Positions 7,816-16,500 are shown, counted from the first letter of the stretch. The stretch is 22,710 nt of DNA from an uncultured Eubacterium sp. (GCA_947653505.1 CANTHI010000005.1:1-22710); one strand, 5' to 3'. Notes: generated from the sequence alone by a model not told the origin. Translations and numbers: made by a program.

Positions 7816-9570
7816 CTAATCCTGTACCAGAAACACTTCATCTGCCAGTGTGATTTCATCCCCACTCTGCAGTCTCACCGGCTGCCCCGGAATTACCTTT
7901 TTTCCGTTTACGCATGTACCGTTTAAGGAGTTCAGGTCATCCACATACCAGCCCCCGTTGTCTTCAAACAGCATCGCATGTTTTCTGCTGATCGTCTGGT
8001 TATCCGGAATGCTGAAATCAGCCAGCGCCTGACTTTTTCCGAGAATAAACTGGTTTTTGTTCAGTACAATTGCCTGTCCGGTCTTCTGACGGATCATATG
8101 GAGCCTTCTGCCTGCCGGAGGAGCTACCGGCCGTCTGTTTGCGCCGGTATTCTGCTGAAGCTGTGCTGCCGCGGCCGGAGTCCGTCCCGCTGCGCTATGG
8201 TATCCCGGATCCGGCTGCCGTGCGGATGCCGCGTTCTGCGGTGTGCCGCCGTATCCTGCCCCCTGCGGTGCCGGCTGGAGCCTGCGCATTTCCATCAGCT
8301 TTTTTTCTTCCGCGTTTTTTACCGCCAGTATGATCATCCAGATAAGCAGCAGAGCATCCACAACCGCCAGCGCCAGTATCGCGATCGTAATCTTCTCTGT
8401 CTTTGGCACGAGCGCGTCTTTTGCGTCCGACAGGATCTGGCATGTCAGGAGCAGCTCCTGCGCGCCCGGCTCTTCTTTCTGCAGCATTTCCTGAGCCTGC
8501 TCCAATGCCTGCCCGAGCGTTTCCATCGAATCCTTTTTATATCCGCCCGCTTCCTGAATGCCCAGGCACTCCTGATAAACTGCCCCGAGCTGTCCATGCG
8601 CCTCATCGATCGCCCTGCTTCCGTAATAGATCGAAAAATTGTCCAAAACCGCACTGATTTCCTGAATCGGCAGCGCGTAAGCGACTCCCGTATCATCTTC
8701 CGGCGACTGTTTACAGTTCATACCGATGACATACCCGTCCGCGTCCATTAAAGGCCCGCCTTCCATCCCCTGCACGACCGGAGCGGAATGTGACAAAAAT
8801 ATCCCGCTGTCCCGATACGCTTCTGTCTGTACCACCGCGCCCTGCATCGACCGGACATCCATTTCCGAATATTCCATCGTACTCTCCTGTGTATCTGTCT
8901 GTTTTGGAAATCCATATGCATAGACCAGATCATTGACCGCGATACGTGTACTGTCGCCCAGCTTTAAAGATTCCTTCTGGCTGACCACATTTGCGGCAGA
9001 CAGTACGCAGTAATCTTTTTCCGCGCTCTTTACTACAACCTCCGCTTCCGCCGTGACATCCCCTGTGATGACTACGCGGATCGCATTGGTAAGCTGCATA
9101 TTTTCCGTATCGATCTCATTCTTTTTACAATATTTTTTTATTTTATTTGGTGTGTTGGACACGCTGCTGCAGTTTGTGACAATATACGTGTCACTTTCCT
9201 TATTTGCAATCAGAAAGCCGCTGCCCGATTTCATGCACCAGAATTTTCCTTTTGTATCTACAAAACCGCTCTGTACCTCAATGACTCCTGCTTCTGCGCG
9301 TACTGTCTGTACATTCGCAGCCGGCGTCATCCCATTCCCGGCGGCCTGTGCCATTCCATTTTCTGTATCCTGTATACTTCCATTTCCCGTATTCTGTATG
9401 ATATCATTTCCCGTATCCTGCGTCATTCCCGCATCCGCGGCGCCCTGCGTCTGCATCCCCGAAAGATCTGCCGCATATGTCTGTCCGGACAGGCTGATAC
9501 ATAAAAAGAGTGTCGCCAGACATATCCGCATGCCTGATTTTTTCCAATTTGTCATCTTACGCTTCCCCAT
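7816..9570 (-). CDS. Membrane FHA protein with inactive trypsin-like ectodomain
   Basis: A 584-residue protein from the ATG at 9570. A TTG at 9597 is also in frame but lies inside a strong hairpin. Residues 1-34 are a signal peptide ending near TYAA. A low-complexity stretch (about 45-85) follows, with four imperfect 8-residue Q/N-T-G-N repeats. Residues about 96-311 resemble a trypsin/DegP-type protease: the GSGFLI strand, IVTNCSSV at the His site, DYCVL at the Asp site and GMEGGPL at the Ser site. The His is replaced (Ser135) and the nucleophile is Glu270; only Asp186 remains, so it cannot be a working serine protease. A membrane span lies at about 394-417, then a Pro/Ala/Gln-rich linker and a cytoplasmic FHA domain (about 506-581, SRKHA, NSLNGT, with GK in place of GR). 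I infer a sensor or scaffold linking an outside ligand to the kinase pathway. It lies between the WXG100 block and the second helical protein. Confidence 0.92.
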   Translation of the reverse strand: MGKRKMTNWKKSGMRICLATLFLCISLSGQTYAADLSGMQTQGAADAGMTQDTGNDIIQNTGNGSIQDTENGMAQAAGNGMTPAANVQTVRAEAGVIEVQSGFVDTKGKFWCMKSGSGFLIANKESDTYIVTNCSSVSNTPNKIKKYCKKNEIDTENMQLTNAIRVVITGDVTAEAEVVVKSAEKDYCVLSAANVVSQKESLKLGDSTRIAVNDLVYAYGFPKQTDTQESTMEYSEMDVRSMQGAVVQTEAYRDSGIFLSHSAPVVQGMEGGPLMDADGYVIGMNCKQSPEDDTGVAYALPIQEISAVLDNFSIYYGSRAIDEAHGQLGAVYQECLGIQEAGGYKKDSMETLGQALEQAQEMLQKEEPGAQELLLTCQILSDAKDALVPKTEKITIAILALAVVDALLLIWMIILAVKNAEEKKLMEMRRLQPAPQGAGYGGTPQNAASARQPDPGYHSAAGRTPAAAAQLQQNTGANRRPVAPPAGRRLHMIRQKTGQAIVLNKNQFILGKSQALADFSIPDNQTISRKHAMLFEDNGGWYVDDLNSLNGTCVNGKKVIPGQPVRLQSGDEITLADEVFLVQD

Positions 9571-9577
9571 AACGATC

Positions 9578-9609
9578 ACAATAAGACGCTTTTGCAAGCG
9601 TCCTATTGT
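9578..9609 (-). promoter_or_regulatory. Strong intergenic RNA hairpin with GNRA-type loop
   Basis: On the minus-strand transcript, ACAATAGGACGCTT pairs with AAGCGTCTTATTGT around a GCAA loop: 14 base pairs with one G-U. It begins 17 nt after the stop of the last WXG100 gene and ends just before the ATG of the next gene. No U-run follows it, so it is not a standard intrinsic terminator. It could be a 3' end-stabilising or processing element that uncouples WXG100 mRNA levels from the downstream genes. Confidence 0.7.
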
Positions 9610-9626
9610 TGTAGTCTTTTTTGAAA

Positions 9627-9944
9627 TTATGAGATTACATCTTCTTTTAATGAATTGATCATATTCTTGTTCGCATTCTCAGCACGTTCGTATTCTCCAG
9701 CCATTGCGTTCAGATCCGTTACATGCTCGTTGATCATTTTTACCATCCGGTTAATATCATCCTGCAGCTGTCCGAATTTTCTCTTGTACGCATCTGCTGC
9801 TTCACCGCTCCATACACGGCCAGAAAGCTGATTTACGATACTTGTCATAGACTGTGTCATTCTCTGGATGTGCTGCCCTGTGGACTGAAAATTACCTGCT
9901 GTGCTTCTTAATCTGGCGGTTGATACCTTTAATGTTCCTGTCAT
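9627..9944 (-). CDS. WXG100-family (EsxA-like) protein
   Basis: A 105-residue helical hairpin of the WXG100 family, the small dimeric substrates and structural partners of type VII secretion. The turn carries VWSG, and the second helix ends with EYERAE, which fits the YxxxD/E secretion signal. GAGAGG lies 9 nt before the ATG. It follows the 101-residue WXG100 gene after 59 nt, and a strong hairpin lies just beyond its stop. It is a plausible main secreted partner of that neighbour. Confidence 0.95.
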   Translation of the reverse strand: MTGTLKVSTARLRSTAGNFQSTGQHIQRMTQSMTSIVNQLSGRVWSGEAADAYKRKFGQLQDDINRMVKMINEHVTDLNAMAGEYERAENANKNMINSLKEDVIS

Positions 9945-10003
9945 TTATTTTTTCCTCTCTTTCTTTACACATGTTCCATTGTTTGCATAAAAACTGCTGG
10001 TTT

Positions 10004-10309
10004 TTACTTATATGTTCTTACATTTGCCGTTTCCATATTTCTTGCTTCTGCCTGCTCATATGTCTTTGCAATCTCAGCCAGTTTTGAAACGTAGTTTTCA
10101 ATTTCTTTGTAGAAGTTCTGCATCTGCTGGATATCATGATTAAATGCTTTGTCAAACGCCTGCTTTGCATCGCCTTCCCACATACCGTTCAGTGCGCTGT
10201 GCTGGCTTCTCAGATTCTCGATCTGGGTTGTCAGATTTCTGTTATTTGCCCGTAATTCTCCTGCTTTCTGGTTCAGCTCTGCTGTTGTTACTGTAAATTG
10301 GTTTGCCAT
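10004..10309 (-). CDS. WXG100-family (EsxA-like) protein, strong ribosome binding site
   Basis: A 101-residue WXG100 protein with GMWEG at the turn and TYEQAE (YxxxE) near the C terminus. AAAGGAGGT lies 9 nt before the ATG, the best ribosome binding site in the window. An 84-nt AT-rich gap before the gene holds -10-like sequences. These signs point to high expression, as expected for an EsxA-type substrate made in large amounts. A weak AU-rich stem (TAAAAAC with GTTTTTA) overlaps its stop codon at 9988-10006. Confidence 0.95.
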   Translation of the reverse strand: MANQFTVTTAELNQKAGELRANNRNLTTQIENLRSQHSALNGMWEGDAKQAFDKAFNHDIQQMQNFYKEIENYVSKLAEIAKTYEQAEARNMETANVRTYK

Positions 10310-10393
10310 GTGTTATGACCTCCTTTAAAATTTTTATTTATCTTGAAATGTATATAATACATCTAAGATTCCCTGATAATATCCTGACACTTC
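10310..10393 (-). promoter_or_regulatory. Possible internal promoter / leader of the WXG100 pair
   Basis: An AT-rich 84-nt gap, long for this operon. On the minus strand it holds TATTAT and TATACA -10-like hexamers in an imperfect inverted repeat whose inner arms are ATGTAT and ATACAT (10348-10362), with outer arms ATCTT and AAGAT. No good -35 box is visible. It could be a promoter driving the two downstream WXG100 genes or a leader hairpin; I cannot decide between these. Confidence 0.35.
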
Positions 10394-10705
10394 TCACATC
10401 CTGTTTCTGGCAGTCTCATAGTTTGCCTTTTCAGCCTGATAAGTATTTTGTGCCATCTGCCGGATAACTTCTGCCGCGTTCTTTAACTCCTGCGCTGTCT
10501 GTCTGATATTTGATTCCACGATCGTTCCCTTTTTGCAGAACGCGGCTGCATTGTCCCCTTTCCAGTTTGCCGCGATGCCTGCCAGACAGGACTGTATCCC
10601 CTGCTCTGCAAGCATATGCAGACTCTGTGCGATCTCTTCCAGCTCTCCGGCCTGCCTTCTGGCATTCTGAAAATCCATTTCGATCATATCCATTGTTTTT
10701 GCCAT
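10394..10705 (-). CDS. WXG100-like protein (WKG variant)
   Basis: A 103-residue helical hairpin with NWKG at the turn. The ATG at 10705 is chosen because GAGGG lies 8 nt upstream and it falls 16 nt after the preceding stop; a longer frame to 10738 would overlap that gene. The C-terminal helix has TYQAEK rather than YxxxD/E (the acidic residue is at +3), so it may be exported only with a partner, or may act as a non-secreted partner. It belongs to a run of paralogous small genes. Confidence 0.88.
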   Translation of the reverse strand: MAKTMDMIEMDFQNARRQAGELEEIAQSLHMLAEQGIQSCLAGIAANWKGDNAAAFCKKGTIVESNIRQTAQELKNAAEVIRQMAQNTYQAEKANYETARNRM

Positions 10706-10721
10706 CTGCTCTGCCCTCACT

Positions 10722-11039
10722 TTACAGGATCGCGTCATCCGGCAGGGAGCGGACCAGCTCTGCCGCTTTCATTTCTGCGTCATGATAGATACCTGCCATC
10801 TTTAGCAGATTGGATGGATGTCCGCTTAGTCTGCCAAATGCCTCCGTGATTTCCTGTTTTGTTTCTTCCAAAAGCCTGCGGCTGCAGTCTGCGGCATCGC
10901 CTTCCCAGTAATATCTGGACGCACTGACGATTTCATACAGATTGTTCCAGCTCCTGCGGGCATTCGCGATCTGCCCTTCGATCTCTGACGCCTTATTTCT
11001 GAGCGCATCCGCAGATACCTTTAACTGGATATCCGGCAT
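10722..11039 (-). CDS. WXG100-family protein (YWEG)
   Basis: A 105-residue WXG100-type protein. The ATG at 11039 (MPDIQLKV) has GGAGGG 7 nt upstream, so the 21 extra residues of the frame back to 11102 are unlikely to be translated. YYWEG marks the helix turn and IYHDAE supplies YxxxE. The C-terminal tail (LVRSLPDDAIL) is longer than in its neighbours. The gap to the previous WXG100 stop is 43 nt. Confidence 0.9.
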   Translation of the reverse strand: MPDIQLKVSADALRNKASEIEGQIANARRSWNNLYEIVSASRYYWEGDAADCSRRLLEETKQEITEAFGRLSGHPSNLLKMAGIYHDAEMKAAELVRSLPDDAIL

Positions 11040-11082
11040 ACTCCATCCCTCCTGTATCCTGTACGGACCTCCTGCGCCGGAT

Positions 11083-11385
11083 TTAGATCCGGATATCCGC
11101 AATCAGTGCCGCCACTTTCCTGTCGCAGTTTTCATACTGCTTTTTTGCATTTGTATTGTATGTATAGATTTCTTCCAGACTCCGGACTGCCTCCGCTACG
11201 ATTTCCATATCTTCTTTCCATGCCTGATGGAACGCATTCCGGCCGGGTCCCTCCCACATCGTCTCCAAAACAGCTACACTCTGCTTCATGCCGGCCATTT
11301 CTTTTTCAATACTGCGGATGTATCCCTGCACGCGGCCGGCATCTGTTCCAAGCCTTTCTGTATTGATTCTGATTCTGTCTGCCAT
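11083..11385 (-). CDS. WXG100-family protein (MWEG)
   Basis: A 100-residue WXG100 protein. The ATG at 11385 has AAGGGAGA 9 nt upstream; an in-frame GTG at 11394 falls directly on that site and is rejected. MWEG lies at the turn, with W at about residue 44, and QYENCD matches YxxxD. The start MADRIRINTERL and the spacing are typical of EsxA/YukE-like proteins. It is the first true WXG100 gene after yukD and the WXG-less helical gene. Confidence 0.92.
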   Translation of the reverse strand: MADRIRINTERLGTDAGRVQGYIRSIEKEMAGMKQSVAVLETMWEGPGRNAFHQAWKEDMEIVAEAVRSLEEIYTYNTNAKKQYENCDRKVAALIADIRI

Positions 11386-11430
11386 CGCAGCCACTCTCCC
11401 TTACCCGTACACGACTTTTGCGCCGTGTCC

Positions 11431-11778
11431 TTATTTTAGTCTCACCGGAATATGCGCCATTTCCACAAGATCCAGATGTACTGCACGCAGCGTTTCTTCA
11501 TACCGGACCGTATCTGTTTCCGCAGCCTGTATGACCGACTCTTCTGTCTTTTCATACAAATACACCGCCTGCTCCAGCGCCGCTGTCAGATCTTTGCACA
11601 GGCAGGCCTGCTTTTTTAAACCGGAGCTTTGTGTACGCAGCTTTTTCTCCACCTGTCTGCTGCACTGGCTCCCGCACAAAGCGTCCAGCCGTCCGATATT
11701 GGATGAAAGCTTCTTTTCGCACTGCCCCAGCTCCTGTGCCAGACGCTTTAACTGCTTTAACTGCATCATAGCTTCCAT
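11431..11778 (-). CDS. Helical WXG100-like protein without WXG
   Basis: A 115-residue all-helical protein. The ATG at 11778 has GGAGG 6 nt upstream; a GTG at 11793 is in frame but lies before that site. There is no WXG at the turn (LCGSQCSRQ occupies it). The C-terminal helix ALEQAVYLYEKTEESVI matches that of the 107-residue protein at 7464-7787, so the two form a pair of paralogs at opposite ends of the WXG100 block. It is probably a partner or chaperone for the WXG100 or absent LXG substrates; the exact family is not recognised. Confidence 0.78.
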   Translation of the reverse strand: MEAMMQLKQLKRLAQELGQCEKKLSSNIGRLDALCGSQCSRQVEKKLRTQSSGLKKQACLCKDLTAALEQAVYLYEKTEESVIQAAETDTVRYEETLRAVHLDLVEMAHIPVRLK

Positions 11779-11793
11779 TGTGTTCCTCCACAC

Positions 11794-11916
11794 CTTTCGG
11801 CTGTATTTTTTGTATTCCGCTCCTGCTGATGACTACTATAACAGGATTTTCAGCCTGTGGCACAGTTTTGTATTAACTGACCTGTCTGTATGTCTGGACA
11901 GCACATTTTCTGCCAG
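11794..11916 (-). other. 123-nt gap ahead of the small helical gene block
   Basis: An unusually wide gap between yukD and the helical/WXG100 gene block. The minus strand holds a weak TATAGT -10-like box near 11836-11841 and a short ACAGG/CCTGT inverted repeat, but no good -35 and no terminator. An internal promoter for the substrate genes is possible but not demonstrated. Confidence 0.25.
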
Positions 11917-12165
11917 TCAGACGAAAATCAGCCGACTTCCGTCATGGACGCCGTTGGCATACAGACTCAGATTGTGATCCAGCAGCGTGCCGGTATCCAT
12001 CGAGTACAATACAAAGTCTGTAATCTGCTCCGGCTTTTTCTCCTTCACCTTTTTTGAGATCATTTCGCTAAGCTCTTCCATGACCTGTATCGTCGGCACA
12101 TTTTCATCCAGCATAAAATCATAGCTGGCGTCCACTGCCGGTATATAAATATCAGTCAGTATCAT
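11917..12165 (-). CDS. yukD: YukD/EsaB-like ubiquitin-fold protein
   Basis: An 82-residue protein with the size and pattern of the YukD/EsaB family, the small ubiquitin-like cytoplasmic component of Firmicute type VII systems: DIYIPAVDASYDFMLDENVPT, a central helix (VMEELSEMISKKV), then TGTLLDHNLSLYANGVHDGSRLIFV. The C-terminal 'L-d-hn-sL--NGV-DGs-L' pattern is diagnostic. The ATG overlaps the upstream stop by 4 nt (ATGA), so it is translationally coupled to the 220-residue gene. It is expected to support assembly or regulate the EssC motor. Confidence 0.93.
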   Translation of the reverse strand: MILTDIYIPAVDASYDFMLDENVPTIQVMEELSEMISKKVKEKKPEQITDFVLYSMDTGTLLDHNLSLYANGVHDGSRLIFV

Positions 12166-12824
12166 TGCCTGTATCCTCCTTGTGGATCATCCGTACACAG
12201 CAGCTCCCGGAGCTTTGTGCCAAATTCTTCCTGCATACAGCGAAGCTGTCCTCCACCGCCTTTGTCCCAGACTATCCGGAATCCCCTCAGACCATATCTG
12301 TAAATCCGTACCGTCTGGTCACTGACGCCGGAAATACTGCTGCCAGACGTCAGCGTACAGCTTTCTTCCTCTTCCAGTCTGCTGCAGGATGCTTCCATCA
12401 GACGGAGCCAGTCACACAGACTGGTCTGTGCCATCCCGAGTGTGTGTTCTTCCCGCTGGCTCTTCTGCGTCATGATAACCTGTGTATCCGACAGGTAGCA
12501 GCAGCGGACTGGCAGAAAAGGCCGGGGCATGCGTACCGTCACACATTTCTTTTTTTCGAGCATGACAGCGAGCATATCCGCATAGGGCTGTCTGACGACA
12601 ATACCTTCCCCGTCCCAGTCTGCGATTTGATTCTGATACATCCAGACCAGTATTTCATTGACCGTCTCATGCTGTGTACGATCCTGCCCGTCCGCCAGAT
12701 CTGAAAACAGTCCATACCACTCGTGCTGCCCGAGCCCTGCCAGCAGCAGCCTGAGCGCTGCTTCTTTGATATAATAGATTTCATAACAGCTGTCATGACT
12801 GCTCCTGCTGTCTGTTTCGCCCAT
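12162..12824 (-). CDS. Uncharacterised type VII-associated protein
   Basis: A 220-residue soluble protein that I do not recognise. GGAG lies 7 nt before the ATG, and the gene starts inside the LytTR gene (32-nt overlap) and ends on the yukD start, so it is tightly coupled to both. Visible features: an N-terminal helical part (ALRLLLAGLGQHEWYGLFSD), a winged-helix-like region (about 50-90, VNEILVWMYQNQIADWDG), a central beta-rich half and a C terminus ending RELLCTDDPQGGYRQ. There is no signal peptide or membrane span. Size, position and the alpha/beta layout suggest an EspG-like chaperone for WXG100 or LXG substrates, but this is an inference without motif support. Confidence 0.8.
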   Translation of the reverse strand: MGETDSRSSHDSCYEIYYIKEAALRLLLAGLGQHEWYGLFSDLADGQDRTQHETVNEILVWMYQNQIADWDGEGIVVRQPYADMLAVMLEKKKCVTVRMPRPFLPVRCCYLSDTQVIMTQKSQREEHTLGMAQTSLCDWLRLMEASCSRLEEEESCTLTSGSSISGVSDQTVRIYRYGLRGFRIVWDKGGGGQLRCMQEEFGTKLRELLCTDDPQGGYRQ

Positions 12825-13542
12825 GCATACACTCCTTCACTGCTGATTTATAGCTTCTTGATAGCGGGACCATGATACCGTCCTCCAGATATACCGTGTT
12901 TTCCGACAGGCGGACCCGTTCCAGATGCTGCAGATTAAACGCAAAGCTCCGGTGACAGCGCACAAACATATCCGGCAGCTGTTCCATGATATGCTCCATC
13001 GAATCATATTTGCTGTACTCTTTATTTCTGATCCGGATAAAAATCTTGCGCTCCCGTACTTCGATATAATAAATCTGGCTGAACGGAATCGCCGTCGTTC
13101 CTTCCCTGTTTTCTATGACTAAAAAATCTTTCTCCGCAGAAGCAGTCTGCGTCCTGTCTTTGAGACAGCTTTTTAAAAATCCCCGCAGCACCTGCTCCTT
13201 CTGCTTTTCCTGATAAGGATACAGCAGCAGGGAAGCTGCCCGTACTGCCGGCGTCAGATATTCCATCGGAGAGATGGATATATCCGCGATCAGCAGCAGC
13301 TCGGCCTGTGCGTACATCCCGCGCAGCTGGTGCAAAAGACCGATCTCTTCTTTGCCAGTCACGCCGATGCACGCCAGATCCAGCAGCGCGCCTTTTTCCA
13401 GAAACGTCCTGACCGTATCGAGTGTGGAAAAACAATACAGCTTCAGCTCCTCTGCGGACAGATAGGCAAACAGCTCCTTCGTCAGCTTTCCAAACGACTC
13501 TGCTTCCCTGCGTCTTGGACCATATATTATCATGGTAATCAC
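12793..13542 (-). CDS. LytTR-family regulator with degenerate receiver domain
   Basis: A 249-residue regulator. The start is the GTG at 13542, with AGGAGGT 8 nt upstream inside the essC stop region; an ATG at 13533 would be 17 nt away. Residues about 4-125 look like a response-regulator receiver, but the phosphoacceptor position is Gly60 (DLACIGV), so ordinary His-Asp phosphorylation is unlikely. Residues about 139-240 are a clear LytTR DNA-binding domain (FSQIYYIEVRERKIFI, FVRCHRSFAFNLQHLERV, VPLSRSYK). No histidine kinase is nearby. It sits between essC and the 220-residue gene and may control this operon in a phosphorylation-independent way. Confidence 0.92.
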   Translation of the reverse strand: MITMIIYGPRRREAESFGKLTKELFAYLSAEELKLYCFSTLDTVRTFLEKGALLDLACIGVTGKEEIGLLHQLRGMYAQAELLLIADISISPMEYLTPAVRAASLLLYPYQEKQKEQVLRGFLKSCLKDRTQTASAEKDFLVIENREGTTAIPFSQIYYIEVRERKIFIRIRNKEYSKYDSMEHIMEQLPDMFVRCHRSFAFNLQHLERVRLSENTVYLEDGIMVPLSRSYKSAVKECMHGRNRQQEQS

Positions 13543-13548
13543 CGCTCT

Positions 13549-16500
13549 CTACCTCCTGGCCAGCGGTACGGCAATCTTTGCCGTATCTGCCTCAGACATC
13601 ACATCCGGCAGACACCCGGTTCCCGGCGGCAGCACTTTGGTCTGTTCCATATACGGAATATATTCAAAATTCAGCACCCGGTTCTCCGCCGTATTTCCGC
13701 CAAAATGAATGCCTGTCTTGTATCCGGTAAATGCTTCATACAGCTCGTCGCCAAAAATCTCCTGATGATCTTTTAATGATATCGCGCCGAAAAAGAAAAT
13801 ATTGTGCATACTTCCTTTTTCCAGAATATTTTTGAAAAATCCTTTCATATCATACTCAGAATCATTGATCATGAGCACCAGCGCTTTCAGATCCGCAATA
13901 AAGATAAAATACGGCTTATAAGCAGACATGACCTCATACATCTCATCCGCTTCGCAATCCTGCCTCTGCAGCTCATGCTTTTTCTGATTTCTCTCTTTAA
14001 AGACAGGCAGCAGCTGCGTAAAAAATTCGTATAAGCCTTTATCATCTTCCACATAATCAATCCCTGCGGACGCATAGCTGTGGAAATCATGCGATTCCTG
14101 ATCGATCACGCATACTTTTCCCTGTTTTTCCATCGCGGCCTGCAGACATACCTTTAAGAAATTTGTCTTGCCGGAATGGGCCGCTCCATACACCGTATAA
14201 CAGTATGTCTGACGCAGCGGGATCCCATAGACCTGCGCGTTGGACATATCATAAGCCACCGGCAGCAGCTGGCGGTCCGCGAGCAGCTTTTTATATTCTT
14301 CCAGCTCATGAAACTCTGACCATACCGGTTTTTTCGGAATCTCTGGCACCGGTCTTGCAGGCTTTCCGGTCCATGCCTGCTTCATTTCCTCACACTGCGC
14401 ACGGATGAGCTCCATACGCTCATAATCATTTTCTGCCTTTACTGCCAGCGCGGCCTGAAATTCCAGAATCCGTCCTTCATAATCGGTCAGCCCTCTGCCC
14501 TTTAAGCCGCTTTCCGGCAGTACTTCGATCAGGTTGGTATGCAGCAGGTCTGTATATTCGTACTTCTCCTGAAGCTGCAGACAGTAGCTGACGGTGATAT
14601 TTTCGCACACACGGGAGGTCACATCATTCATGCCAATCCCGTTTCCTGATACGATCAGGAAAATACCCTGACTGACGCCTTCTTTTGACAATGTGATCAT
14701 GATCTCTTCGTAGTTTTCGTCTGTCTTTTCTTTAAACGAAGCGTAATTATCCACAAAGATAACGATCGCTGGCATGGTCACACCGTTCTTCTGCACATAC
14801 TGGCTGTAATTCCCACCGCGCAGCAGCATTTTTCGCTCCTGCAGAATACTCCCGATCATATTAAAAAACTTGCTGATCTTATCGGTATCATTTTCATACA
14901 TCACACCGCCCACATGCGGCGCTTCTTCCAATGCGGACATCATCTTGCTGCTGAAGTCCAGCGCATAGATGTTCACCATATCCGGTGTATAACGATGGAT
15001 GAGCGCATATGCGATCGTCTGCATCATTGTGCTTTTACCGCTGACAATGCTGCCAAATACTGCCAGATGGCCTGTCTTTGCAACATCCAGAAACAACGGC
15101 ATCTGATTCTGGTTGGCAGGATCGTCGATCTTTCCGACCGCGATCTCCAGACTCCAGGAACCGCTCTGCGCCGGCCAGCTGCCGTCTTTATAACAGTGAC
15201 TGGTATATTCCGCAAATTCTTCCAGATAGATATGCGAAGGCAGCACAGGCATCCACAGCTGCATATGATACTGGTAGCCGCATTCCTGCGCCATCTGCGC
15301 GAGGTATTCCTTGACGGCATCCAGCTGGGTTTTTTCTTTTTTCTGCGGCATGCGCACCTTGCCGGATACGGACTGCTCCATCATATCCATCAGGATCATG
15401 TGCCGGTCCGGTCTGGCTGCCTGTATTTTTTTATACAGCAGCAGGAAATCACACAGACGGTCCGTGTTGTATCTGCTGACCGGATAATCCAGCTTTTCGT
15501 ACCACATCGCCTTGTACATGGCATGCACCAGACGGCCGAGCTGCTGTCTGCTCTGACACTCCTCCAGTGTGATTTTCGCGGCTTTCTGCGCCAGATCCAT
15601 ACATCCTGCCAGCTGCTCCAGCCACAGATATTCTACCTTCTGCTTCTGCGACAGCTTGGCGGAGTTGCCCGTCATCTCTACCGTGCCATTCAGACTCAGC
15701 ATTTTTGCGATCTCCGTATTGCCCATATTGACATTTTCTTCATATGCCGCACCGCTGTAGCCTGACTGGAACAGCTCGTATACTTCGTCGTTGCCGACCT
15801 GCAGATAGCAGCGTCCGGCCTGCGTAATATACGCGGCATCCGGCTTATGGAGCATATCGTTACTGTCCTGTCTGTCCTGCACACGCAGACACAGCCGGAA
15901 TTTGGAATTGCTCCAGATATTGTCGTCTACTGTGCCGCTTGGCTTCTGGGTCGCAAGAATCATATGTACGCCAAGACTACGGCCTACCTGCGCAACAGAG
16001 ATCAGCTCCCGCATAAAATCCGGCTCTTCCCGCTTTAACTCCGCAAACTCATCGATGATAATAAACAGATGCGGTACCGGAAGCGTCGCTTCGCCGTTTT
16101 TATATAATCTTGTATACAGGTTGATATTATTTACGCCATGCTCGGTAAATACACGCTGGCGCCTGCGGTTTTCACTCTTGATCGAGATCATTGCCCGCTT
16201 TACCTGATTTCCGGACAGATTGGAGATCTGTCCGACCATATGCGGCAGCCCGTCAAACAGATTTGCCATCCCGCCGCCTTTGTAGTCAATAATAAAAAAT
16301 CCGATATCGTCCGGACTGTAATTGACCGCCAGCGACAGCATATAAGTCTGCAGCGTCTCTGATTTACCGGAACCTGTCGTACCTGCTACCAGCCCGTGCG
16401 GTCCGTGGTATTTTTCATGCACATCCAGATAGCACGGGACGCCTCCCGCTTTTGCGCCTACCATACCTCTGATATTATCGTACGTCCGGTTTTTTGCCCA

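Noticed and set aside
9571..9597. TTG at 9597 as start of the pseudoprotease gene
   Set aside because: It lies inside the strong hairpin and would add residues ahead of a normal signal peptide.
9988..10006. Terminator after the 101-residue WXG100 gene
   Set aside because: The stem is almost entirely A-U and overlaps the stop codon; too weak to call.
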